64,000 nt of DNA from Talaromyces rugulosus (lineage: Eukaryota; Ascomycota; Eurotiomycetes; Eurotiales; Trichocomaceae). The position numbers and the translations under genes are program-made. Below, in pieces: positions 46,282-59,000 of the stretch. Each line of letters begins with the position of its first letter. Positions within the stretch are counted from its first letter, which is position 1. Below the pieces are notes generated by a model. The model was not told the origin of the DNA, searched no databases, and saw nothing but the letters and a program-made list of their open reading frames with translations. Location: NCBI RefSeq assembly GCF_013368755.1, contig NC_049565.1, positions 5,208,001 through 5,272,000 on the forward strand, written 5' to 3'.

Positions 46282-49200
46282 TCACTTGCTTTCAAATTCT
46301 CTGTAGCCCCTGGCATATATCTGCTGCATCCATGATTTTGTCCATTTTGCCATACAAGAAGGTTGAATGGCCCCTAGCTTTGCTAGTGTTGGACTTTCCT
46401 CGACTGTCTGCATCGTATCCAAAATAGAACATGCGCGATCAGAAGCTGTATTCTCTTTCCCTAACCACTTGTAAAACCCGATGAGCTTGACGGCTGGGAC
46501 TTGTGTTACAGCAAGTGAATCCACTTGGTTGAGAATGCTGGACTCAGACGACTGTAGTTTTTGCAACCATTCATGATAAGGTACTACTTTTATAGAGCTG
46601 TCATCGACAAGAGTTGAACCTCCAGTATGGGGGCCAGAGTTTGATGAGAATGAACACAGAAGCTCGACTACCTCGGGAACAAGCGTCGACCATTGATTCG
46701 CCGATGGATTGGATACATGGTAAACACGAGCGCCACTGTTTGGCTCCTTTGGAGAATTCTTGTTACCTGTAAAGAGTAACTCTAGAATCACGTTGGCGAG
46801 AATGTCCACTGGCACCCAATCAACTTCACCTCGCCCAAGGTCCGTGTTTCTCAACGCAGGAAATTGGGCCGGAATCACGCCTAGGTGCTGTGAGCTGATT
46901 ACTAGACTCGGAAGCCACTCATTGATATTCCAAACTCCCGGACCCTGGATTGGCCCTGCGACTTGACCCAGTCGGGCAATGGATATATCTAGTTCGAGCT
47001 TCTTGGAGGCGTCGTCGAGCAATATCTCGGCCACCCATTTAGATTGTCCATAGCCGTTCAGGCTAGTGACGGCCGGGTCACCGATTATCTTTTCCGGTAT
47101 AAACGTGTCTGGATAACCTTGGACAGCACTGCTAGACGAGAGGAATAAGATGGTTGGCGAGTGTCTGGCACTGGCAGCGAAGGAGGACAGATGCACAATG
47201 CCGTCCAAATGAGCCTCAAATGACCCGAGGTGAAAATTGAAGTCAACCGGCCATGCACAGTGAACAACCTTTGTAACTTGAGCCTGCAATTGGGCAAACA
47301 CGGTATAATCCAATCCAAATTTCCCATTGCTAGTGGTGACATCTCCAGTGTGAAACGTAACTCGAGCGGCCGGAAACTCGGCTGTTAAGTGGCGATCAAA
47401 ATTATTTTTCACTTGCCGGTCTCGAGCATCCATTGAACGATTGAGACAGTATATGTGTGCCACTGTCTTCTCTTTCACAAGTGCATTGAGGAAATACGAG
47501 CCGATTGTCCCCGTAGATCCCGTTAACAGCACCACATGGCTGGTTCCCTGGGGGGAGCCAGGGGAGCGAGGCTGTATCTGTATTCCATCCAGCTGCCTTC
47601 GGTATCCTGAAATTGCGTCGAGCATAGAATTCTCGTGTTTATGAAGTGCCAATTCACCGACGACTAGAATGGAGGCAAGGTCATTGATAATAGGATGACT
47701 GTAAACCGTGCTAATACTGATGTTGCACACACGTTGCAGGTTTCGCACCAGCTCTATGGCCAAAACGGAGTCCAAGCCTTGGTGGAACAGATTTTCTTGT
47801 CTATCTATTTTCCCCACACGAAGAATCGCACACAATTCTTTCTCGATGGACAAAGCTACGAAGTTCTTGTCATGCAATGCAATGGCCGTGGCCATTTCAG
47901 AAATGGGCTGAGCAGTAGCTCCTTGACTAGCCAGTTTGTAGATTTGACGGATTTCGTCCCCGTACGAGTCTATTGTTGATTTCCGAATGACAGTTCCCTT
48001 TGGAGTCATCTGGATTGGTTTTTCTGGATGCGCGAAGAGAATGCAAGCCTTTGAAACGCGGGCAAATGAAGGAACGGCAGCATTTGCAGCGCTAATCGTG
48101 AGCCAAAGGCGTTCAATAACCGCATCACTGCCTTCAGCCGGAATTAACTCGGTGTTATTGAGTTCCACCAAGAGAATCGTGTGGACTTGTTCAGCGCCAA
48201 TAAGAATGCAGGATTTGACTATCGGGTCGGTTGCCACAGCTTCTTCGAATCCAAGAGGGTTGACCTTCTCACCATTCAATAAGACCAGGATATTGTCTTT
48301 CCGCTCACAGTAGGCCCATAAACCAGGCTTATGTGGATGCGGAGTCCATAGATCCTTGGTCCTATACTTGTCGGCGTCCTTAAAAATAGCAAAACAGCCC
48401 GACTCGTATTCTACAGAAGGCGTCCGTTTCAACACAAACTCGTACATTGAGTCCGAATGATGTTCCATTACTGAGCCGCCCCGCTCGTCCCATTGAATAT
48501 ATTTCCAGTCCGACCATGCACGATCTGTGGGAGCGATCTGCCGGGCATGACCAAATTCTGTGGCGCCATATATGGGAAACATATACACCTTTTCAGCCAC
48601 AGCATCTCCCAGTCTCTTCGGCAGGTCGCCGCCTGAATAGGCAAGCGTATCCAGTTGCGAGGTGATATGGTTAAGTAAATCAGTGTCTTTGCTGATTTCT
48701 TCGACTGTTGACGGGGCTAATATGGTAGCATTGACCCGTGTATATCGCAATACCTCTGCAACTCCCTTGGCGGTGGGTGGAGCGTTGGTCAATGGGATGA
48801 CCAGGTTGGTTCGAGCAAACGAAACACTAATCAAGCCAAAGAATACCCCTATAGCGTGGAATAACGGCATTGGTAAAAAGATTCGCTTGCCGTGCATTCG
48901 CAACATCTGATTTTCATATCCCTCTGGTGGCACGTTGTGGATGATGTTCGCAAAGGCAGTGACAAGAGCGTGTGGCGCGATGATTGGCTTGGGTAGACCA
49001 GTTGAGCCAGACGTATGCATGACAACAAAGGGCTGGTCCTTGGCATTGTCATATGCTTTATCGTAAGGAAAGTGTGCATGTTGTTTGTCAAGCAGCTCTT
49101 CGATTGATGGTGGCTCTAACACAGTAATCGGGTATACGGAGTCAACTTCTCCCAAAATCGCAGGATGCGGCGCCGGGGAAATTACAGTGGTGCAGTTTGT

Positions 49201-49596
49201 AAGCTTGAATAGATTGACATTGGCATCGACATTATTTCGAGGGGATATCAGTAATAACTATCTGTTGGTGTCAGAAATCCATGTCATTGCCATGGTGTTC
49301 GGCTGTGGGCTTTCTACCTTGTACCCTGTTTTGATTGCAGCAACAACCATGACCGGATAGCGCAAGTCATTGGGGCCAATATACGTTAGGGTGCCAAATT
49401 CCTGACTTGTTCCGAGAGCATTCTTAATCCAGTTGGCAGCGCCATTCACTGCGTTGGCGAATTCTTTAAATGTGGTCTCTCGGAATCCATCCGCGTATGT
49501 AGTGTTTGATCTGGGAAACGCAATCCAAGGAGTTTCTGGGTTAGTCTTGGCGATGCCGTCGATGACATTCGGTAGCAGTTGTTGATTTGATGTCAT
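46282..49596 (-). CDS. NRPS-like carboxylic acid reductase (adenylation-thiolation-reductase)
   Basis: Exons 49596-49318 and 49257-46282 join in phase 0 (AAIKTGYK to LLLISPRNN) over a 60-base intron, giving 1084 residues. The adenylation domain (about 1-500) has VVMHTSGSTGLPKP near 175, PIYGATEFGH, YRTKDLW and LVLLNGEKVNPLGFE. The carrier domain has LFHQGLDSVLAIEL with Ser590 as phosphopantetheine site. The NAD(P)H reductase domain (from about 665) has LLTGSTGTIGSYF and GYGQSKWVAE (Tyr-x-x-x-Lys). Enzymes with this A-T-R order activate a carboxylic acid with ATP, tether it as thioester and release the aldehyde. Fungal relatives act on aryl or amino acids. Next to PABA synthase, an aminobenzoate-type acid is a plausible substrate (inference). 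The start is the first ATG before the conserved N-terminus. Confidence 0.93.
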
Positions 49597-51639
49597 TTTG
49601 ATGGTGTCAACGCTATTCTGAGGTAGAGTCTGCAATCAAAGGCTAGCAAGATATTAATCTGTCCCTAGAAATGGGGACCGAGTATTCAGCTCAATAGTTC
49701 TTAGTCCGAAGAGTGGGGCAGTTATAACCCCTCCTCTCGATGTTGGGGGATGAGTTCATGGCAAGTAGCATTCCAAAAATCATCTCGAGCTGACATGATG
49801 TAGTTCCTTTCAAACTGCTGTCCCGAAAAATCAATAACTCGCAGCCTAGATTACACTTGTGTAGAGACGCCACATACTTTTCACCCAAATAGATTAAGTG
49901 GCGCGAGTGTTACGAAACCAACAATATACACGCTTTAACAATGATAGGAAAGATATTGAGTAGAGATTAGAACAGCAAGGTCCTATAGTTTATAAAAATA
50001 TAATAAAACTATTAAATTAATATAAGACTAACTAAATTATATAATGAATATATATTGTGGTGGAAGATGTGAAGAGGAGTGTCCTTAACGTAATCGGTAA
50101 GCGGGATGGCCATGTAAGCGAGTTGGCCACTTCCACCCAAAAACGCGTTCTATATTATCTTCAAAGCTCAATTTCTAACCCAAAATAATAATTATATACA
50201 AAAAATTAATTACCAATACAATTAGAGCATTAAGGCCTTCTATACCTAACCAAAATACCTGAGTGTAGTGAACTGTACTACAATCACAAACTCTATTTTA
50301 GGGTTATTTTTGCTAGTTAAATCTAGGGTTAGTGTTATAGACTACAATCATGAACTTTTATAGACTATAATCAGGTTTTGTCGTCTGATCGCCCTTAAAA
50401 TTAGACTAGTTATTTTTATACTATTAAATTGCTTGTTATCGAAAAATAAGTAATATTCAAGTTATTATACTGCTGTTGTGGTTAATTGAAAAGGACAGGT
50501 TTTTTAGATTATTTTGATTGAGGTGCGACAGGCGCTAGTAGCCAGGATATATCGCTTGCGCGCCATAACAGATTATCAGGGGTTCTAACATATTAGGACA
50601 TAGTTATATATAATTATATATTATCCATACTACAGATTACTATTACTATTATAGATAGTATTAGTATTTATTATATTTACTAGAGCAATTTATTATTATT
50701 ATCATATATAACACATTTTTCAAGTAACTAGAGAAGTTTCTTATTATGGTATGCCGGGAGTGTTACCATACTATATGGCCTAGCTAGATTGAAATATATT
50801 TACATCGCGCGCATTGTTATATATCTACCACCATACGTGTTATATTGGCTGATGATGTTCGTACATGGCCTAACATCGTGTATAACCCGATTGAGTTGAA
50901 TATCCCAGCCATCTAGACCACAGCGATCCAACAGTTGATCACGCCTGTTAATGGATATCAATGTTAATTGAGTTCCTATTCGTGCTAATACATATGCACT
51001 ATCATCAATGGATAATGCCCATACTAGTAAGGGCATTTAATTTTGTTAGTAATTACTAGCGCCGTATTAGACAAATAGGAGTAGGGACATTTTTGTTATT
51101 ACCCATACTCTCCATACCCATAATTCAGTAGGGGTAGCAGTTCAAATTTGGACTAGAAATATTTGATACCACTATCAAGACAGTATATTAGTTTAAACAT
51201 ATTTAAGCGATTAGTTTGGTTATTATGAGTTATTAAAAATTATTAGGGTTATTTTTTAATATAGTTAGGATTCAAGAATGTTATACCCAGTTAGAATAGC
51301 ATTTATTACCTAATACAGTTAAGTGACATTTTAGAATTAATTTAATATTAGGGTTAATTTAATCATCACGTCCTATCCAGAAATACCACTATTCATGATT
51401 GATAATCACATAGCAACACCTATTATAAAGTAAATATTTATATACTAGCCTGAGTATTGGATTATAATTTATAGATTATGTCATCAGGTGATATTTAATA
51501 AGTAATTAGCCTACTATTTCTATTAACCAATATATTAGGCTGAGTAATATAATAAATATATATTATTATTTAGCTAGAAATATTTCAACACATTTCCTCA
51601 CTATATTTAGAAGGCTAAACATATTTATATCCTCTATCA
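49597..51639. other. 2 kb AT-rich, probably RIP-degraded DNA
   Basis: No gene. Contains a second copy of the dispersed repeat (about 50118-50275) and long TA-rich tracts, e.g. 50590-50720 and 51180-51560. Confidence 0.6.
50118..50275. repeat. diverged dispersed repeat, copy 2
   Basis: Partial match to 35275-35475 (see there). Same orientation. Confidence 0.4.
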
Positions 51640-51919
51640 CACCATTGCCTATATTGATTTATTAGATAATCTCTATTATCTTATATATCAGTGCGATTAT
51701 CCTGGGTGTTGGTAGATTAGAGAAACTACCAAGCAGATCTGACGGTATTGCTGTGAATAGCATACATAGATGAATCCTTAGATATGTAGTTGACCCAATA
51801 AATAGGCTATCTATATGCCTAAGCCTAATTAGCCATAGTATGTCGTTTACAGTTAGTAATTTATGCCTTATAGGTCTGGGTCTCAGCAGTTTACTATAAT
51901 AATTTCTGTTGATGGCATC

Positions 51920-51924
51920 CCAGC
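51920..51924. repeat. target-site duplication, left copy (CCAGC)
   Basis: Identical to 59709-59713 directly outside the two LTRs. Confidence 0.9.
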
Positions 51925-52253
51925 TGTGAAGTGCCAGGCTCGGGGATGCCGATCCGGCTTACAAAGGCCTGCATATCCTCCGCGGGTTGAGTTGATACAT
52001 CACAAAGGATGCATCTACCCCTCATGCTCGGTGAATATAACCCTGTTAGGAAGTAGGATCTCATCTAGATCAGGCTTATAAGCTTGAGACCCCATCCCCC
52101 AGGATGAAGGGGCTCAAGCGGTTTATTCTATATCAATATAACCCATATCTATTTACTTTATATACTGCCTCGACTCCTAGTAGGAACCCCCTCAGAGCCC
52201 AGTAGGTTCCAACTCCCTCATATATAAGTCTTCCAGACACCACCCACTTTACA
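51925..52253 (+). repeat. 5' LTR
   Basis: TGTGAAGTGCCAGGC to CCACCCACTTTACA, 329 bases. Has a TATATAAG box near 52231 and the same sequence as 59380-59708 by eye. Confidence 0.95.
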
Positions 52254-52295
52254 TTATAAACCGCTTCCACGAGGATCCGAATCGACTCCGAGACG

Positions 52296-53438
52296 ATGGT
52301 GACTACACGAGGCATGACTTCTCCAACACCGGATGAACCGGGAACTGTTCCAGTTCCTAACCCGGGATTTGTACACGAGGAGGAAGAGGCTCAGGACTAT
52401 ACCAGTACTGAACCGGCGCAGGATGCGATTTCTGAAGAATTACCTCCACAAGCTGTTTCACAGGTCAACATGACCATGGAGATGCTGCAGGCCCTTATAT
52501 AAGGACTCAGAACCACTGGACCGTCGCACGCGACTACCAGCGAACGTCGTGACACCAAGGTTCCAGACCCCAAGCGCTTCGCTTCAAAATCAATCAAGGA
52601 ATTCGAGGAATGGATTGAGGACGTGGAAAACAACATCTCAAGTCGTTCCCGGTCCTACCCCGACGAAGCAAGTAAAGTCCAATATGCTGCCGCTTGGCTT
52701 GATGGAGACCACCGCATCCAATGGAGAGAGAAGAAAAATTCGATTAACTTGCAATCTTTTACCTTTGACGATTTCCGAACCTGGTTGGAGGACCAGATTG
52801 AATCCCCCCAGAACCGAGGAATCAACAGCGCTATGGCTTTATTAAGCCTAACATAGTCAAATGGACAAGACCCTGAGGCTTTTTATTCCAAATTCTCGAT
52901 TCTCTACGAGAAAGCGAGAGAAGGAAGTGGCGGGCCTCCACCGGCCGAAGACCTCTTCAAATATCGAATCTTCCTGGCAAAGCTGTTGCCAAAGATCTGT
53001 TTGGATATCACGAGAATGGGTACGCTCCCAGCGAAGCTTCCGGACCTAATTACTACCGCTCAACGATTGTATCAAATCGAGAAGCAAGAGTGGAGATTGG
53101 AAAGGAAAGCCGAAAATGAGAATAACAATCGCTCCGGAGGCCAAGGTCCGACTCGGAACCAAGAAGGTTCCGACTCGAAGCCGACTCGAAAGCGAAAATA
53201 TAGATCAGATCACAACGACCGAGAGAAATCTCAGAAGAAGCAGAAATCCTTCTCAAAGAACAAGGACAAGTCGACAGTGATCTGCTATCGTTGTAATCGT
53301 ACTGGCCATTATGCCATCGAGTGCAAAGCTACCAAAACCGCTGAAGGGAATCCAATTTCATCCCCGAAGCTAAATGCTACCCATACAAAAAAGGAAAAGG
53401 AGACTGAGAAACAGTCTGACAAAGAGCAAACCCAATGA
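52296..53438 (+). pseudogene. retrotransposon gag, interrupted by stop codons
   Basis: Starts at ATG 52296 (MVTTRGMTSPTPDEPG), 43 bases after the LTR. Capsid-like helices (KEFEEWIEDVENN, WLDGDHRIQW, FRTWLEDQIESP, AFYSKFSILYEKA) lead to a basic linker and one zinc knuckle, CYRCNRTGHYAIEC (CX2CX4HX4C), at about 53283-53324. The frame is broken by TAA at 52500-52502 and TAG at 52854-52856. It ends at TGA 53436-53438, after which protease continues in the same frame. Neighbouring residues suggest these were CAA, CAG and CGA codons, i.e. C-to-T changes. It would form the particle shell of the element. Confidence 0.85.
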
Positions 53439-56400
53439 GGACTGCCCGTGGTTGCCAGTTTGAGGAAGGAGGAAGACTTGAAGAACTTCGCTATGCCAAT
53501 TCATATAAGATTGAACCTTCCCGAAGCAAGATCCGAGGTGACCGCCATGCTCGACACTGGAGCAGACGAGAATTTTATATTATATAGGTTCCTACTCGAA
53601 GCCGGCTGGGAGCTGACTCGGAACCTAGAACAACCTGTCAAATTCGTTGACGGGCAGGTCACTACTTGCTTCGCTATCCTCAACCTTGACACCACGGTTA
53701 TTGACACAAAGGGGAGAGAAAAGAACTATCCCCTATGGTTCTATGTAATCAACATGACCGGATTTGAAGCCATCCTAGGGAAGACCTGGCTTTGGGACGA
53801 AGATCCTATGATCCTTACCTGGCGCGGGCAAAAGTGGCAATTTTGAAAAAGTAAAGAATTGTCCATTAAGATTAAAATTGAGACGCTTTGACGCTTTGGA
53901 CTGCTGGCAAGAACAGCGACCACGTTTTTTCTATCTGCAGAAGCAGTCGAACCAGAAGAAGGAAAACTTCTGGATATTTATAACGAGTATACCGATGTAT
54001 TCTCAGAAAAGGAGGTGGTAACTCTGCCTCCTGAGAATGTCAATCATGAGATTATGTTGCAACCAGGTGTAAAGGGCCCTCCTTATGGACCCCTTTATCC
54101 ATGCTCGGCGAAAGAACTGGAACACCTGTGCACATACCTAGAAGAGATGCAGCAGAAGGGTTGGATCCGAGAATCAACAAGCCCAGTTGGTGCACCTATT
54201 TTATTTGTAAAGAAAGCAGACGGCTCTTTACGCGTCTGTGTGGATTACCGCGGTCTTAATGAGATTACAGTCAAAAACCGTTATCCCTTATTAAGGATAG
54301 ATGAGATGCTGGACCGATTGATGGGATCCAAACGCTTTACTAAGATTGATCTCCGGGATGCATATCACCGGATAAGAATTAAGCGCGGAGACGAGTGGAA
54401 AATGGCTTTCCGAACTCGGTATGGGCACTATGAGTATTTAGTTATGCCATTTGGGTTGACTAATGCCCCCGCGACCTTTCAATCTTATATTCATGATGCC
54501 TTGAAAGGCCTTATTGATGATTTTGTAATCGTTTACCTTGATGATATCCTGATTTATTCATAATCAGAAGAAGAACATGTGAAGTATGTTAAACAGGTTC
54601 TGCAGAGGCTCAGAGACTACTGGCTATATGCAAAAGCTTCAAAGTGTAGTTTCCATCAGCAGAGGGTAAAATTCCTAGGCTATGTCATTGACGAGCAAGG
54701 AACCTCGATGGACACTGAACGAACTGAAGTTATTTGGAACTGGCCTGAACCAAAGTCTGCAAAGGAGATCCAAGTTTTCCTGGGCTTTACTGGGTTCTTT
54801 AGAAAATTTATAAGAAGCTTTTTAACCATAACAGCACCGCTGTCTGAGATGCTTAAAGGAGATCCTAAAATGGGGACTTGTGGGTTCAAACTGACTCCGG
54901 AAGCAAAGAAGGCTTTTGAAGAGCTTCGTGACGCTTTCAAAAGTCCTTTGGTGGTAAGACACTTTGACCCAGAGAAGAGAATTAAGATTATTATGGATGC
55001 CTCGAAGGTTGGAAGAGGAGCCATACTTCTGCAACCAGGCTCCGATACGGATCCTATTAGGACCTGGGTCGGCTCCGACTCGGAACTGATTAGAAACCGA
55101 GTATACTGGCATCCAGTTGCTTTCTTAAGCCAAAAGTACAGCGAGACAGAACGTCGTTGGCTGGTGCATGACCAGGAATTGGGAGCAATTGTATTTGCTT
55201 TCCAGAAATGGTGTCACTACCTTGAAGGTAGCAAGCACTCCATCAGGGTGCAGACAGACCATAATAATTTAACTTACTTCTTCACTGCGAAGAAGTTGAA
55301 TGCAAAGCAGGCCAGATGGGCTCAGCTTCTAGCGGCTTATGATTTCGAGATTGAATATAAGCCTGGGGTAAAGAACCCTTCAGACGCTCCATCCCAACGC
55401 CCGGACTTTTTTGAAGACGGGGAGGGAGAAGAAGATGTCGGATTATTACTGACTTTGCAACACAAATTGAAATTGAACGCATTGGAGTCCGGCATAAGGC
55501 TGGCAAGCTTGATATCTCTAGAGGATAGTCCCAGTAGGGCAAGCTTATCCCGAGGGGAGAGCCCCAGTACGGATTTGCGTATAGACGGTCAGGTTTCCGG
55601 AGCCTGCCGTTGCCAGAGAAGACTTGCACTTGGAGCAATGCAAGCCGAGGACGTTTTTGGCTCTTTGACGCCGTCAACTGCGGACCTAGTACGGAAGCTG
55701 CAGGAAGGGGACGCCTTTTCTCAGCGGAAGATGGTTCCGGCGGACGGGATTTCCAAATCCAAATTAACGGACTCGCCTAGGAACCGAGTCGAAGACGACT
55801 CGAAGGCAACTAGGAACCTACCTAGGAACCGAGTCGGAAACGACTCGAAGGCAACTAGGAACCGAGTCGGGGACTCGAAGGCGGCTTGGAGTACTAAGAA
55901 CGGTCTCCTACATTACCACGAGAGGGTATATGTGCCAGAGGATATGGCTCTGCGGAGTGAACTCATGAAGTTGCATCATGACCACCCATATGCAGGTCAT
56001 TTCGGCGTCGCAAGAACTCTTGACTTAATAAGTCGAAAGTATTATTGGCCCAGGATGGACCAAGACATAGACGAGTACGTTCGTACTTGTGAGATATGTC
56101 AGCTTGCAAAGGTGCGAAGGCACCGACCTTATGGTCAATTGCAATCATTACCGGTCCCCTCAGGACCGAGTAAAAGCTTGTCTATGGACTTCGTCACAGA
56201 CCTGCCTCCGAGCAGACTTCAGAAAGAAGTTTATGACTCTATATTGGTCGTTGTCGACCGCTTCACTAAGCTGGGCACCTATATTCCTTGTAAGAAGAGT
56301 ATTAATGCTGAAGAACTTGCAGATATAATAACCGAGAGAGTTTTCAACATCTACGGCTACCCGGATAGCATCGTTACTGACCGAGGATCGCTTTTCACTA

Positions 56401-57248
56401 GCGGATTCTGGTCCGAACTGATGTATCAGTTCGGAATCAAGCGACGATTGAGCACTGCTTTTCACCCACAGACGGACGGCCAGACGGAGAGATTGAACCA
56501 GGTTATGGAACACTATCTGCGCTGCTATACGAACCAGCGACAGGATGACTGGGCGCAGCATTTGTCAGCAGCTCAGTTCGCTTATAATAACTCGAAACAT
56601 GCAAGCACTAGGACGACCCCACTTAGGGGCCTAGTCGGCTTCGACCCGAAGCCTCCCTTTGATAACCATGTTGAACCTTCCACGGTTCAATCGACGCAAG
56701 AGCGCGTCGAGAAATTAAAAGAAATCAGGGAGCAGGTGAAGCTTCATCTTGAAGAAGCAACCCAGGTGCAAGCCACCTATTACAATAAACGTCACCAACT
56801 AAAAGAGTACGCTGTGGGTGACCGGGTGCTGTTATCCATGAAAAACCTCAAATCCTTTAGGCCAAACAAGAAGCTTGACTTCCCATATGAAGGAAGCTTT
56901 GAGGTTATCGAAAGGATAGGAAAGCAAGCTTACCGGCTCCGGCTACCGGCGAATTGGCGTCGAATTCACCCTGTTTTCCATGTCTCCTTATTAGAACCGT
57001 ATTATCCACGGAGAGGAGAAGAAAGTGAACGGGAACCACAAGCGATTATTGTGGATGACGAAGAAGAATGGGAAATCGAAGCCATCGTCAACCATCGCAC
57101 CTACCGCGGACGAACCAAGTACTTGGTAAAATGGCTTGGATATCCTTCTTATGAGAACAAATGGTTGGATAAAGAAGACCTCGGCAATGCAAAGGAACTC
57201 CTTGAGGAATATCACCAGTCGGCAGCCTACAAAGCAAAAAGAAGATAG
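53439..57248 (+). pseudogene. retrotransposon pol: protease, RT, RNase H, integrase, chromodomain
   Basis: Same frame as gag. Protease: AMLDTGADENF (about 53540). Reverse transcriptase from 54015: [47 protein letters not shown]. RNase H: VHDQELGAIVFA and TDHNNLTYF. Integrase: HHCC finger (HHDHPYAGH, CEICQ), then DFVTDL, VTDRGSLF and FHPQTDGQTERLNQ for the DDE triad. Chromodomain at about 57060-57230: EIEAIVNHR, YLVKWLGY, ENKWLDKEDL. Stops at TGA 53844-53846, TGA 53889-53891 and TAA 54561-54563 fall within protease-RT, the last directly after YLDDILIYS. From 54579 on it is open for 889 codons. A linker at about 55770-55890 repeats NRVG/DSKATRN three times. Confidence 0.92.
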
Positions 57249-57682
57249 ACCCTTTTCCTAAGAACAGGTTTTTTGGTCTTCATCACTTTGGGGCCTCCTA
57301 CCCGAAGCCGACTAGGAGCCACAAAGGCTCCGACTCGGAACCGTCCTAGTATATAAATATGACCTCCTCACCTCCACTACACCCCTTGGCACCACCAACA
57401 AGGATTACTACTTGGCCATGAGAGGGAGCCGGCTGTGCTCCGGAATCACTCTTCCTGTTTTCCCACCGGGTTTCAGGTTTAACGAGGATTCTACGAGGAA
57501 ATCGCACGACGAGAAAGAAGATTTCATTATTCAAAAAAACAAAAGAAAACCAACCACCAAGACTAAACTACTGTCCCGAAGGACCACCCCACGCAGGAGG
57601 ACTCCACAAAACACCGCCATGGCGGCGGGCGGCAGGGGAAGCAGGAGCAGCAGGGACAGCGGCAGGCGCAATGCCAAAATAT

Positions 57683-59000
57683 TCATTCTATTACCATCAG
57701 TACTAGACTAGGCAAAAGCCCCATTGAAAGCAAACGCCAAAAAGGGATTACACTTACTTGCCGATTCAAGATTTGAAGAATCTGGCCCATGGTGCCTTCA
57801 ATCCGGTCAAGGCGGGCTTCCAATGCTGCGACTCGGTCCGACTCGGACGGTCCCAGCGAGCGAATCCGCGATTGAGAGGGTGACGAGGATGGCTCCCTAC
57901 GGAGCGTCCCCTCGACAACCCGAACCCAATCGGCGGCTGCCCGGATGGCCTCTGGAGACACGCCCAAGCGGAACATTGCTTGCACAATGCGGAATGAGGC
58001 CAACTGCGAGTCTGGTATAGAATCGCATTTTACTCCCAAACAGGAACAGCGACAACACTTTTCCGTTGGCAGACGCCGCACGCAGAAATTCTGGTGGCGG
58101 CCCACCAGTTTTGCACAACGCAAACAGGGGTGGCTCTGCCAAAGTACTAAGCGTTCATCCGCCACAGGGACGGCACCAAAGTACGCAGGAGGGACCCTCG
58201 CCAATCGAGCTGACTCCTGACTAGTCAACCGATGTAGACCGCGTGCTCCGAGCGCACACAAAGGAGCCCCAGATTGAGGGTCATAGTATCCCGAAAAGTC
58301 TGGCTGGTCGCCAGACAGAAGGACATCAGGGATACCCGGGGCAGAAGCCACCGGCACAGGCGTCTCAGAGGCGGCCTGTGTATGACGAGGAGTCTCATCG
58401 GCATCCTCCACCATGTTTTCAGCCAAGGGAGCCGAAGTGGCATCCCCGGCAGGGCCAGACTCAAGGCGATCGGTCATGTCGGCATCGGGCTCAAGGGACG
58501 ACAAGTCCGAATCTTCCTAAAAATTGGATATACCTATTAGTATCTACTACATATACTATCCACCTAGGCCCCGAGACGGAGCCTACTAGGAGGGGGAAAC
58601 CAAGGTCGATTTGAGAAAGCCTATATCGAACTACTTACAACAGCGAGGAGTGCGTCAAGCTCCTCGGTGGTGACGGCAGGGGGAGTAAAAACATTCTCCT
58701 ATTATTCAAACCTGTTAGCCAATGATCTAATAACTGCTGGATGACTATTACGAGAAGTCCCAGAGACAACTGCGGTAACTCGGGATACCAAAGCACTATG
58801 CCATTCCACTAGGAACCGACTCGAAGCCGACTAGGAGCCTCTCAAGGAAGCACTTACCAGAGCAGGGCGGCGAGCACCGCGGCCACGACGAGTAGAGCCC
58901 GAGGGCCCACGACGGGTTGGGGTTTTCTACAAGAACGTCAGGATAGGTCAACATGCACCTGAACTGGGAGACGAACGGGCTTGGGGGCGCGGGGGGCCAT
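57683..59000 (-). CDS. spliced antisense gene inside the Gypsy element (Cys-rich, coiled-coil protein)
   Basis: On the strand opposite gag-pol, four exons all join in phase 0: 59000-58959 (MAPRAPKPVRLPVQ), 58926-58858 (KTPTRRGPSGSTRRGRGARRPAL), 58698-58639 (ENVFTPPAVTTEELDALLAV) and 58516-57683. The three introns (32, 159 and 122 bases) have GT-AG ends, the middle and last with GTAAGT donors. The 32-base one is unusually short. The predicted 334-residue protein has a basic Arg-rich N-terminus and an acidic middle. A Cys cluster follows (HPCLRCAKLVGRHQNFCVRR, then CCRCSCLGVKC), plausibly zinc-binding, then a coiled coil (VAALEARLDRIEGTMGQILQIL). I recognise no family. Unlike gag-pol it has no stop codon, which argues for selection or recent gain. 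A nucleic-acid-binding accessory or antisense regulator of the element is possible (inference). Confidence 0.6.

Noticed and set aside
52254..52295. Primer-binding site of the Gypsy element
   Set aside because: The bases after the 5' LTR do not match a tRNA 3' end that I can name, so no site is annotated.
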